Shown: piece after piece, positions 18,152 through 24,922 of the stretch
Numbering within the stretch: position 1 is the first letter of the stretch
How the letters are laid out: every line of letters begins with the position of its first letter
Source: Sneathiella sp.
Lineage (GTDB): Bacteria; Pseudomonadota; Alphaproteobacteria; Sneathiellales; Sneathiellaceae
Length of the DNA: 36,596 nucleotides
Direction of reading: 5' to 3'
NCBI RefSeq assembly: GCF_002694385.1
Contig: NZ_NZMB01000022.1
Span: 72,710-109,305 of the forward strand
Notes under the pieces: model-generated
What the model saw: only the letters and a program-made list of their open reading frames with translations
Database searches by the model: none
What the model was told of the DNA's origin: nothing
Program-made: the position numbers and the translations under genes

Positions 18152-18190
18152 CCCGTCGGCATGTCAAAAGCCGACGGGCATTCAGCTTTT
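18152..18190 (+). terminator. probable rho-independent terminator after the BMP gene
   Basis: CCCGTCGGC at 18152-18160 pairs perfectly with GCCGACGGG at 18170-18178 across a nine-base loop, 18 bases after the BMP stop codon. The tail that follows, CATTCAGCTTTT, is only weakly U-rich, so termination may be partial and allow some readthrough into the cysteine-desulfurase and puuD genes. Confidence 0.65.
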
Positions 18191-18286
18191 GTCACATGCA
18201 CCTTGAGGCGGATCGACGCGAAAGAAAGCAATAATCAACAACACGCATATGGTCAGGATCGGACGCGAATTGGGAGGCGCGTGAAC

Positions 18287-19504
18287 ATGGTCAATCGGTT
18301 TGAAACCAGACGGGAGATATTCTTTGAAGGGAAGCAGATTTCCCTTCCACTTTACATGGACTATCAGGCGTCAACGCCGCTGGATACAAGAGTGGAAACC
18401 GCCATGGCCCCATGGCTTGGCGCCTCTGTCGGCAATCCACACAGCAAGACGCATGTTTTTGGTCATCGTGCCAGGCATGCAATTGAAACAGCCCGCCGCA
18501 ACATTGCGGCGCTCATAAACGCGCAGCCGAATGAGATAATTTTCACATCCGGCGGGACGGAAGCCAACAATCTTGCCCTCATGGGCTATGCCCGCGCACG
18601 CAAGGGGCCGCGTCATATCATCTCAGTAGCTACGGAACATGATGCCATACGCCAGCCGCTTTATCACCTGGCCCGGGCCGAGGGCGTCGATGTCACCTTC
18701 CTTGACGTGGACAGCAGAGGCTTGATCAATCTAAACCGGCTAATTGACGCCTTTCGCGATGACACCATTCTGGTTTCCATCATGGCGGCCAATAATGAAA
18801 CCGGCGTCAAGCAGGATATCGAAGCCATTGGCCGGATATGCGAATGGCAGAATGTCGCCTTTCACAGTGACGCCGTACAAGCGCTCGCCAGTGAGTCGAT
18901 AGATGTGGAAACAACCAATCTGACCATGATGAGCCTGTCTGCCCACAAGATTTACGGCCCCATGGGAATCGGCGCGCTTTATATCCGCGAAGGAACGCAT
19001 ATCAATCCATTGATGTATGGCGGTTCTCAACAGCGGGCAATCCGTTCAGGAACTCTGCCGACGGCCCTTTGTGTCGGATTTGGAGAGGCGTGTCGTATCC
19101 TGTCCGAAAGCCGGAGAACGGAGGCGCGGCGCCTCACCCTGCTACGCCATACATTGATCGAGCAGCTTCGCGCCGGTCTTGGCGATGCCGTTCGTATCAA
19201 TGGAGATGGCGCGCCCTCGATCCCGGGATGCCTCAGTATCACATTTGATGGCGTGGACGCGGAAGAACTGCTACATGAGCTGCCCGATCTCGCCCTCAGC
19301 ACCGGTTCGGCCTGTCATTCGGAGGAGGCAACGCCCTCCCATGTCTTACTCGCCATGGGCAGAAGCGCGAATAACACCGCCAGTACAGTCCGCCTCGGCC
19401 TCGGACGGCCGACCGGACTTACAGAGGTGAATTATGCTGCCGCGCAGCTTGTCGATGTCTGCCGCAGATTGGCCTTGCCGCAGAAAGAACGCAAAAGGGA
19501 GTAG
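18287..19504 (+). CDS. cysteine desulfurase (NifS/IscS-like), probable Moco-sulfurating enzyme
   Basis: A 405-residue PLP-dependent class V aminotransferase-fold protein that should release sulfur from L-cysteine as a bound persulfide. The PLP lysine is Lys221 in SAHKIYGPMG, the stacking histidine His118 in ATEHDAI, and the persulfide cysteine Cys343 in STGSACHSEE. The ATG at 18287 has GGGAGG nine bases upstream. A frame from 18161 begins in the loop of the terminator and is rejected. No iscU, sufE or nif genes are nearby; instead it lies between the purine transporter and puuD, downstream of xdhABC. R. capsulatus NifS4 sulfurates Moco bound to XdhC, which suggests the same role here. The desulfurase family is firm, the partner is inference. 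Confidence 0.9.
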   Translation: MVNRFETRREIFFEGKQISLPLYMDYQASTPLDTRVETAMAPWLGASVGNPHSKTHVFGHRARHAIETARRNIAALINAQPNEIIFTSGGTEANNLALMGYARARKGPRHIISVATEHDAIRQPLYHLARAEGVDVTFLDVDSRGLINLNRLIDAFRDDTILVSIMAANNETGVKQDIEAIGRICEWQNVAFHSDAVQALASESIDVETTNLTMMSLSAHKIYGPMGIGALYIREGTHINPLMYGGSQQRAIRSGTLPTALCVGFGEACRILSESRRTEARRLTLLRHTLIEQLRAGLGDAVRINGDGAPSIPGCLSITFDGVDAEELLHELPDLALSTGSACHSEEATPSHVLLAMGRSANNTASTVRLGLGRPTGLTEVNYAAAQLVDVCRRLALPQKERKRE

Positions 19505-19510
19505 CACCGC

Positions 19511-20707
19511 ATGGAAATAATGGAGTGGGTGCAACTGGCAATCCGCTGGATACATGTAATAACCGGCATTGCCTGGATTGGCGCTTCATTCTATTTCGTC
19601 TGGCTGGATATGAATCTGACACCGCCCGTCAAGGAGGGGGCCAAGGACAAGGCCGGAGTGGGCGGCGAGCTTTGGGCCATTCATGGCGGCGGCTTCTATG
19701 AGGTGCAGAAATACCGCCTCGCGCCGCCGGAAATTCCATCGACACTTCACTGGTTCAAATATGAGGCCTATTTCACCTGGATCAGCGGATTTATCCTGCT
19801 AGTCATTCTTTATTACTTCGGGGCAGATATCTATCTTCTCGATAGAAGCAGGGCCGATATTTCCGCAGATGCCGCCATCCTGATCGGTCTTGGCACCATC
19901 TTTGGCAGCTGGATCATCTATGACCTGCTGTGCAAATCCCCGCTGATAAATCATCAGGGCTGGTTCGGGCTTGTACTCTTCCTCCTGCTGACCCTTGCGG
20001 CTTTCCTCCTCTCGCAGATATTCAGCGGGCGCGGTGCCTACATCCATATTGGGGCGCTGATGGGCACGATCATGGCGGCGAATGTGCTGAAAGTGATCAT
20101 TCCAGGACAGATTGCCCTCGTCACCGCCACCAAGAAAGGCGAGGCGCCAGACCCGATCTATGGTCTGCGCGCCAAGCAGCGCTCGCTGCACAACAATTAT
20201 TTCACCCTGCCGGTTCTGTTCATTATGATCAGTAACCACTATCCCATGACCTTCGGTAATTCGCTCAACTGGTTGTTGCTGGCGGGGCTGGCGCTGGTTG
20301 GCGTGATGGTCCGTCATTACTTCAACATGAAAAATCAGGGCCGGGCGAAACAGGGTTTTTTCCTTCTTCCCGCTGCCTTTGTGCTGTTCTGCGCCATTGC
20401 CTGGCTTGCCTCCCCCAAATCCAATGAGGTACCGGCCGAAAAGGTTTCTTTCAGCGATGTTGAGAAAATCATCCATGACCGCTGTACAAGCTGTCATGCC
20501 GCGAAGCCGTCCAATGCGGATTATCCGAGCCCACCGAAGGGGGTTCGCCTTGAGACACCCGAACAGATGGCAAGGGAAAAAACCCGTATCCGTCAGCAGA
20601 CGGTCGACACCCATACCATGCCGCTCGGCAATATCACGAAGATGACCGAGGAGGAACGCAAGATCCTCGGCTGGTGGATATCACAAGGGGCGGCGATAAC
20701 GGATTGA
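19511..20707 (+). CDS. puuD: membrane urate oxidase/hydroxylase with cytochrome c domain (PuuD)
   Basis: PuuD oxidises urate to 5-hydroxyisourate in place of a soluble uricase and passes electrons to the respiratory chain, not to oxygen. The 398-residue protein has an N-terminal membrane domain of about eight helices (starting VQLAIRWIHVITGIAWIGASF, with conserved HWFKYEAYFTW and RAKQRSLHNNYFTLPVLFIMISNHYP). A C-terminal cytochrome c domain carries the heme motif CTSCH at residues 325-329 and a probable distal Met370 in HTMPLGN. A GGGAG ribosome site lies nine bases before the ATG and overlaps the end of the desulfurase gene, so the two are co-transcribed. It converges on the olsB-like gene with only two bases between stops. 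Confidence 0.95.
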   Translation: MEIMEWVQLAIRWIHVITGIAWIGASFYFVWLDMNLTPPVKEGAKDKAGVGGELWAIHGGGFYEVQKYRLAPPEIPSTLHWFKYEAYFTWISGFILLVILYYFGADIYLLDRSRADISADAAILIGLGTIFGSWIIYDLLCKSPLINHQGWFGLVLFLLLTLAAFLLSQIFSGRGAYIHIGALMGTIMAANVLKVIIPGQIALVTATKKGEAPDPIYGLRAKQRSLHNNYFTLPVLFIMISNHYPMTFGNSLNWLLLAGLALVGVMVRHYFNMKNQGRAKQGFFLLPAAFVLFCAIAWLASPKSNEVPAEKVSFSDVEKIIHDRCTSCHAAKPSNADYPSPPKGVRLETPEQMAREKTRIRQQTVDTHTMPLGNITKMTEEERKILGWWISQGAAITD

Positions 20708-20709
20708 GA

Positions 20710-21540
20710 TCAGGAATAAAGCGGCGCCGGGTTGCCGGTTGCGACGCGCGCCTCCGTCGGTTCCCGACGATCGCGCGAGAAATGGCGGATATATTTATCC
20801 GTGACATTCTCCGTTTCCACCACCACACAGACATCAATCGTATTGAATTGGTGATCGATCACGGCCCCATCGCCGATATGCCCGCCTAGCCGCAGATAAC
20901 CTTTCAGAAGCGGCGGCAGCTCCCGTTGCGCCAATTCGACATCCACTTCCTTGCGTTTCATCATCTTCATGGGAATGTAATGTTCTTCGAGCGCCCGCGG
21001 CCGGAGGTGCCCTGGCGCCTTATGATAATGATGCAGATAGGAGAGCACACGCGCGTGCTCTTTCAGATCGGTACCGTGAATGCTGCCGCAACCGAACATC
21101 ACCTGCACATCATGGCGACGGATATATTCGGCGATGCCGCGCCAGAGAAGCTGCATGGCCCCGCGGCGGCGATAATCCGCATCAATGCAGGACCGGCCGA
21201 GCTCCATGATTTCGCCCGGGAAAAACTTGAGATGACCGAGATCAAACTCGTTTTCAGAATAGAACCCGCCATGCACGGACGCAATGCTGCTACGGAGAAA
21301 GCGGTATGTGCCAACCACACAGGGGGCGGCATCACTGCCCCGCTCCAGATCAATCACCAGCAGATGATCACAAATGGTATCAAACCGGTCGATATCGCGG
21401 CTTCTGGCAAGTGCGATATCACCGGGTTTCGCCCCCATTTCCTCATAGAAAATCCGGAACCGGAGGGCCTGCGCCGCATCGACATCAGCAGTGGTTTCCG
21501 CGAGCCGAAGCTCAAGATTGTTAAATCGTAACGCGTCCAA
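20710..21540 (-). CDS. olsB: OlsB-like L-ornithine N-alpha-acyltransferase (GNAT superfamily)
   Basis: OlsB adds a 3-hydroxyacyl chain from acyl-ACP to ornithine, the first step to phosphorus-free ornithine lipids. The protein (276 residues) has the putative-hemolysin/OlsB layout: LELRLAETTADVDAAQALRFRIFYEEMGA at the N-terminus, the motif GEIMELGRSCIDADYRRRGAMQLLW near residue 125, MFGCGSIHGTD and LSYLHHYHKAP. There is no ATG at the start: TTG at 21540 has GGAG six bases upstream, while TTG at 21555 is a weaker choice and a stop lies 45 bases before it. A Pho-box-like repeat and an RBS-hiding hairpin upstream support a phosphate-starvation gene. No olsA lies nearby. An alternative reading is an uncharacterised hemolysin-like acyltransferase. 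Confidence 0.78.
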   Translation of the reverse strand: MDALRFNNLELRLAETTADVDAAQALRFRIFYEEMGAKPGDIALARSRDIDRFDTICDHLLVIDLERGSDAAPCVVGTYRFLRSSIASVHGGFYSENEFDLGHLKFFPGEIMELGRSCIDADYRRRGAMQLLWRGIAEYIRRHDVQVMFGCGSIHGTDLKEHARVLSYLHHYHKAPGHLRPRALEEHYIPMKMMKRKEVDVELAQRELPPLLKGYLRLGGHIGDGAVIDHQFNTIDVCVVVETENVTDKYIRHFSRDRREPTEARVATGNPAPLYS

Positions 21541-21547
21541 TATACGC

Positions 21548-21577
21548 TCCTGCAAACTCTTGTATGAACTTGCAGGA
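21548..21577 (-). promoter_or_regulatory. leader hairpin that sequesters the olsB ribosome binding site
   Basis: On the minus strand TCCTGCAA (21577-21570) pairs perfectly with TTGCAGGA (21555-21548) across 14 bases. The 3' arm contains AGGA, which with the next base forms the AGGAG ribosome binding site used by the TTG at 21540. In RNA the anti-Shine-Dalgarno TCCT would pair with it and hide the site. The pairing is seen in the sequence; a regulatory effect is inference. Confidence 0.55.
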
Positions 21578-21615
21578 AATATCCCGGTTTCATGTTACCC
21601 GCCGATGTCACTTTC

Positions 21616-21633
21616 ATGGCAGAGACATGACAG
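21616..21633 (-). promoter_or_regulatory. candidate Pho box (PhoB site) upstream of olsB
   Basis: The minus strand reads CTGTCAT-GTCT-CTGCCAT, two seven-base direct repeats with a four-base gap (11-base period). This is the layout of the PhoB consensus CTGTCAT-N4-CTGTCAT, with one mismatch. It lies between the serine-hydrolase stop and the olsB start, 75 bases before the chosen TTG. olsB of Sinorhizobium is known to be phosphate-regulated through PhoB, so the position makes sense. Confidence 0.6.
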
Positions 21634-21647
21634 TCGTTTCACCATCA

Positions 21648-22868
21648 TCAGTCGATAAGAGCCTGATGCACAAGGGTGCGGAGTTCCTTGCGCAAGGGGT
21701 AGAAACTGCTCGGCACAAACTGAGTGAGGAAGAGCACCGTCATATCCTCCACCGGGTCCACCCAGAAGACCGTGCTGGCCATGCCGCCCCAGCCAAAATC
21801 ACCAGGAGAACCCATCATCTGCGACAGCGCCGGTTCCAGCATGACCCAGCCGCCAAGACCGAAGCCGACGCCAACGAAGGAAACTTCTGAGAAGACCGGT
21901 TGTCCGTTAGCCGCCAGATCACCCTTTAGATGGTTGCTGGTCATGAAATCGACCGTCCGGGGGCCAAGCAGCCGCCCCCCTTCCACCGCCCCGCGACAGC
22001 GGATCATCTCGGCGAATTTGAGATAGTCCGCCGCCGTCGAGACAAGCCCGCCACCGCCGGAATAACAGCTCACCTTCTCCTCTGCAAATGCACTCTTACG
22101 GGCAGGATCGAGAAGGGCCATGCCGCCCTTGCCGTCTGACATATAGGCAGAAGCATAACGGCCGAGTTTTTCTTCCGGCACCCCGAAATCCGTATCCGTC
22201 ATACGCAACGGATCGAAAATATTTTCATGAAAGAAGGATTTGAGGTCCTGACCCGAGATCACTTCGACAAGCCGCCCGACCACATCGGTCGAAACGCCAT
22301 AATTCCAGCGCGCACCGGGCTCAAACAGAAGCGGCATTGCCGCGAGACGATTGACCTCTTTCTCCAGCGTCCCGCGCCTCGGACCGAAATCCATCTTCTC
22401 CTTCTCATAATAATCGCCGAGCACGCCCAGATTGAAGCCATAGGTCATTCCCGACATATGTGTCAGAAGATTATGAACGGTCATGCGGACTTTGGCGGGC
22501 TCGGTGTCCTCAATATTCCGGGCCTGTGGACGAAGCACCTGCATATCCTTGAAAGCAGGAATGAACTCATCCACCGGATCATCAAGATGGAACAACCCTT
22601 TTTCATAGAGCATCATCAGGGCAACGGAGGTGACGGGCTTCGACATGGAGTAGAAGCGCGCCATCGTATCGTCGGTCCAGGGAGAGGCGCTGTCGATATC
22701 CCGAAGGCCAATGGATTTGGAATAGGCAATTTTGCCGCTGCGAGCGATGACCGTTTGCGTCCCCGCCAGCTTGCCGTCATCCACATACCGCTGCATCCAG
22801 TCCGTGATATATTGCAGGCGGTCCGGACTGAATCCCAGACTTTCCGGCTTCTGCACGGGTTTCAACAT
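21648..22868 (-). CDS. serine hydrolase, class C beta-lactamase / EstB-like family
   Basis: A 406-residue protein with the penicillin-binding/beta-lactamase fold. The nucleophile motif S-x-x-K is Ser74-Met-Ser-Lys77 in RFYSMSKP and the second motif is Tyr190-Gly-Val-Ser in RWNYGVSTDVVGRL. A glycine-rich GDFGWGGMASTVFWVDP near the C-terminus takes the place of the KTG box. These are features of esterase-type members more than true beta-lactamases. No signal peptide is visible, which argues for a cytoplasmic esterase or amidase rather than a resistance enzyme. GGAGGG lies six bases before the ATG. The gene follows an FAH-family gene by 35 bases, so it probably acts in the same catabolic operon. 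The substrate is unknown. Confidence 0.88.
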   Translation of the reverse strand: MLKPVQKPESLGFSPDRLQYITDWMQRYVDDGKLAGTQTVIARSGKIAYSKSIGLRDIDSASPWTDDTMARFYSMSKPVTSVALMMLYEKGLFHLDDPVDEFIPAFKDMQVLRPQARNIEDTEPAKVRMTVHNLLTHMSGMTYGFNLGVLGDYYEKEKMDFGPRRGTLEKEVNRLAAMPLLFEPGARWNYGVSTDVVGRLVEVISGQDLKSFFHENIFDPLRMTDTDFGVPEEKLGRYASAYMSDGKGGMALLDPARKSAFAEEKVSCYSGGGGLVSTAADYLKFAEMIRCRGAVEGGRLLGPRTVDFMTSNHLKGDLAANGQPVFSEVSFVGVGFGLGGWVMLEPALSQMMGSPGDFGWGGMASTVFWVDPVEDMTVLFLTQFVPSSFYPLRKELRTLVHQALID

Positions 22869-22903
22869 GCCATTCCCTCCCTTTATCAGCGCTGCATCCC
22901 TGA

Positions 22904-23749
22904 TTATGCCTGTACGGTAGTTTGCGTCTGAACGCCCAACCCGACAACCCCAAGCTTCATTTCCTGCCCGGGCTTCAGAAAGAAAGGCGCCGGCTTCTGG
23001 CCAAGGCCGACCCCGGCCGGTGTCCCCGTCATGATGATATCCCCCGGTGTCAGCGTCATGAACTGGCTGAGATAGGAAATAATCGTCTTGACGCTGAAAA
23101 TCATGTTTTTCGTATTGCCATCCTGTCTGCGCACGCCATCAAGTTCCAGCCAGAGGTCGAGCGCCTGCGGGTCTGGCACCTCGTCGCGGGTGACAAGCCA
23201 GGGACCGATGGGGCCGAATGTTTCATGGCTTTTGCCTTTGGTCCACTGCCCGCCGCGTTCGGACTGAAATTCCCGTTCCGACACATCGTTGGCAACGCAA
23301 TATCCCGCCACATGGTCGAGGGCCTCTGCTTCCGTCACATATTTAGCCCGCTTGCCAATAACCACGCACAGCTCCACTTCCCAGTCCGTCTTTTGGGAGC
23401 CACGCGGAATCTCGACATTATCGTTCGGCCCGCAGATGGCAGAGGACGATTTCTGAAAGACAATCGGCTCTTTCGGCACCGCCGCGCCTGCTTCGGCGGC
23501 GTGATCGGAATAATTGAGCCCGATGCAAATCGCATTGCGCACATTGCCGACGCAGGCGCCAATCCGCGGATTACCCGCCGCTTTCGGCAGGGACGCCGGA
23601 TCGAGCGCGCGAATTTTCTGCAGATTTTCGTCCGTAAACGCTTCGCCCGCGAAATCATCAATCACCCCTGAAAGATCGCGGATATCTCCGTTCATATCCA
23701 GAATGCCCGGCTTTTCGGCTCCGGCGGGGCCAAATCTCAAAAGTTTCAT
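22904..23749 (-). CDS. fumarylacetoacetate hydrolase (FAH)-family protein
   Basis: A 281-residue member of the FAH superfamily, which contains divalent-metal enzymes that hydrolyse, hydrate or decarboxylate 2-oxo acids. The short N-terminal domain (MKLLRFGPAGAEKPGILD) precedes the catalytic beta-roll, which has GLNYSDHAAE near 78, metal ligands Glu124, Glu126 (DWEVELCVVIG) and Asp155 (NDVSERE), and the closing GDIIMTGTPAGVG. This subgroup is often labelled ureidoglycolate lyase by database transfer, but the real urea-releasing enzyme in this window is AllA, so that name is not justified. AGGA lies eight bases before the ATG. It is flanked in the operon by a dehydrogenase gene and a serine-hydrolase gene. 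The substrate is unknown. Confidence 0.9.
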   Translation of the reverse strand: MKLLRFGPAGAEKPGILDMNGDIRDLSGVIDDFAGEAFTDENLQKIRALDPASLPKAAGNPRIGACVGNVRNAICIGLNYSDHAAEAGAAVPKEPIVFQKSSSAICGPNDNVEIPRGSQKTDWEVELCVVIGKRAKYVTEAEALDHVAGYCVANDVSEREFQSERGGQWTKGKSHETFGPIGPWLVTRDEVPDPQALDLWLELDGVRRQDGNTKNMIFSVKTIISYLSQFMTLTPGDIIMTGTPAGVGLGQKPAPFFLKPGQEMKLGVVGLGVQTQTTVQA

Positions 23750-23774
23750 TACATTTTCCTATTACTGCTGTGTT

Positions 23775-24779
23775 CTATATGTTTATGACAATTTTCCCGA
23801 AATGCGTGGCCTTTTCCATCATGCGGTAGGCCTCCTGCGCATTTGCGAAATCGACGGTCGCGTCAATCACTGGATGAATGTCATTATTCACCAGCGCCGC
23901 ATTCATGGCCCTGAACATATCGCGCGGGCCGACATAAACGCCTTTCAGCGTGATGGATTTGCGCATGAAAACGGTCGGGTCGATCTGGCCGCCTGAAAGA
24001 ATCCCGATCAGGGATATCCGTCCCCCGATACGCACCGACAGGGCGGATTTTTCAAGCGTCCCCGCCCCGCCCACTTCAATAACAAGATCAACCCCCCGGC
24101 CATCGGTGAGGTTCATTACATTCTTTTCCCAGTCCGGATGCTGACGGTAATTCACAAGATCATTGGCACCCAGCGTCTTTGCCCGCGCCAGCTTTTCTTC
24201 ACTGCTGGAGGTAAGAATGGTGCGGATGCCCGCCATTTTGGCAAACTGCTGCGCAAATATCGACACGCCGCCCGTGCCGAGCAGCAACACGGTCTGGCCC
24301 GCGCGCGCCTTTCCGGCTTCAAACAGGCAGTTCCAGGCGGTCAGCCCGGCACAAGGGAGGGTCGCCGCCTCCGCAAAGGAAAGATGGTCCGGGATGGGGA
24401 GCGCGCCGCCTTCTTTCAGCAGCACATATTCCGCAAGCATCCCGTCAATCGGCCCGCCCAGCGCACTCGGCATCACGCCCGCATGAATGGGACCGGCCGG
24501 CCAGTCCTGAAAGAAAGTACCCACCACCCGGTCGCCCGCCTTGAAGGCAGTCACGCCTGCGCCGACATCCTCGACAATTCCGGCCCCGTCGGAATTCGGG
24601 ATGCGCGGCCCCGCAATACCGCGAGCAGCAGGGTTCATAATGGTCGACAGATCGCGGTAATTGATCGCATTCGCCTTCATCCGGACAAGGATCTCCCCCG
24701 GTCCGGGCTTTGGAACATCCCGTTCAACCTGCCTGAGGTTGTCTACTCCCCCCTCACCTTCAATTACCCATATTTTCAT
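23775..24779 (-). CDS. medium-chain dehydrogenase/reductase (quinone oxidoreductase-like)
   Basis: A 334-residue MDR-superfamily oxidoreductase. The N-terminal GroES-like domain has ANAINYRDLSTIMNP and NSDGAGIVEDVGAGVTAFKAGDRV. The Rossmann domain has VLLLGTGGVSIFAQQFAKMAG near residue 165 and SSSEEKLARAKTLGANDLVNY. The cysteine cluster of zinc alcohol dehydrogenases is absent, so it probably has no structural zinc and acts as an NAD(P)H-dependent enone or quinone reductase or a related alcohol dehydrogenase. It is the first gene of a minus-strand unit, 25 bases ahead of the FAH-family gene, and is divergent from the TauE/SafE-type exporter. The reaction is unknown. Confidence 0.88.
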   Translation of the reverse strand: MKIWVIEGEGGVDNLRQVERDVPKPGPGEILVRMKANAINYRDLSTIMNPAARGIAGPRIPNSDGAGIVEDVGAGVTAFKAGDRVVGTFFQDWPAGPIHAGVMPSALGGPIDGMLAEYVLLKEGGALPIPDHLSFAEAATLPCAGLTAWNCLFEAGKARAGQTVLLLGTGGVSIFAQQFAKMAGIRTILTSSSEEKLARAKTLGANDLVNYRQHPDWEKNVMNLTDGRGVDLVIEVGGAGTLEKSALSVRIGGRISLIGILSGGQIDPTVFMRKSITLKGVYVGPRDMFRAMNAALVNNDIHPVIDATVDFANAQEAYRMMEKATHFGKIVINI

Positions 24780-24871
24780 CGCTCACCTTCCATGAAAACA
24801 ATGCCATCAGTCAGGAAAAACGGATAGAGTCGGTGTCGGTACATAATGCTGATCCATCATTTCTCGGCCTA

Positions 24872-24883
24872 TGGGGATCCCCA
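24872..24883. promoter_or_regulatory. perfect 12-base palindrome in the MDR/exporter divergent region
   Basis: TGGGGATCCCCA is a perfect palindrome in the 143 bases between the divergent MDR and exporter genes. A TATAGT at 24905-24910 follows it on the plus strand. It could be an operator for either gene, but no nearby regulator gene supports this, and short palindromes also occur by chance. Confidence 0.3.
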
Positions 24884-24922
24884 GAACGCGGGCCTGATTA
24901 TTTTTATAGTGAATACAAAGCC

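Noticed and set aside
18161-18286. N-terminal extension of the cysteine desulfurase from an ATG at 18161
   Set aside because: That ATG lies in the loop of the upstream terminator hairpin, has no ribosome site, and the added 42 residues do not resemble the family.
21648-22868. Serine hydrolase as a beta-lactam resistance gene
   Set aside because: There is no signal peptide, a YGVS motif takes the place of the usual YxN, no KTG box is clear, and the gene sits in a catabolic-looking operon.
22904-23749. FAH-family gene as a second ureidoglycolate lyase
   Set aside because: The name is a common database transfer error. AllA in the same window already does this step, and the FAH gene sits in a different operon.
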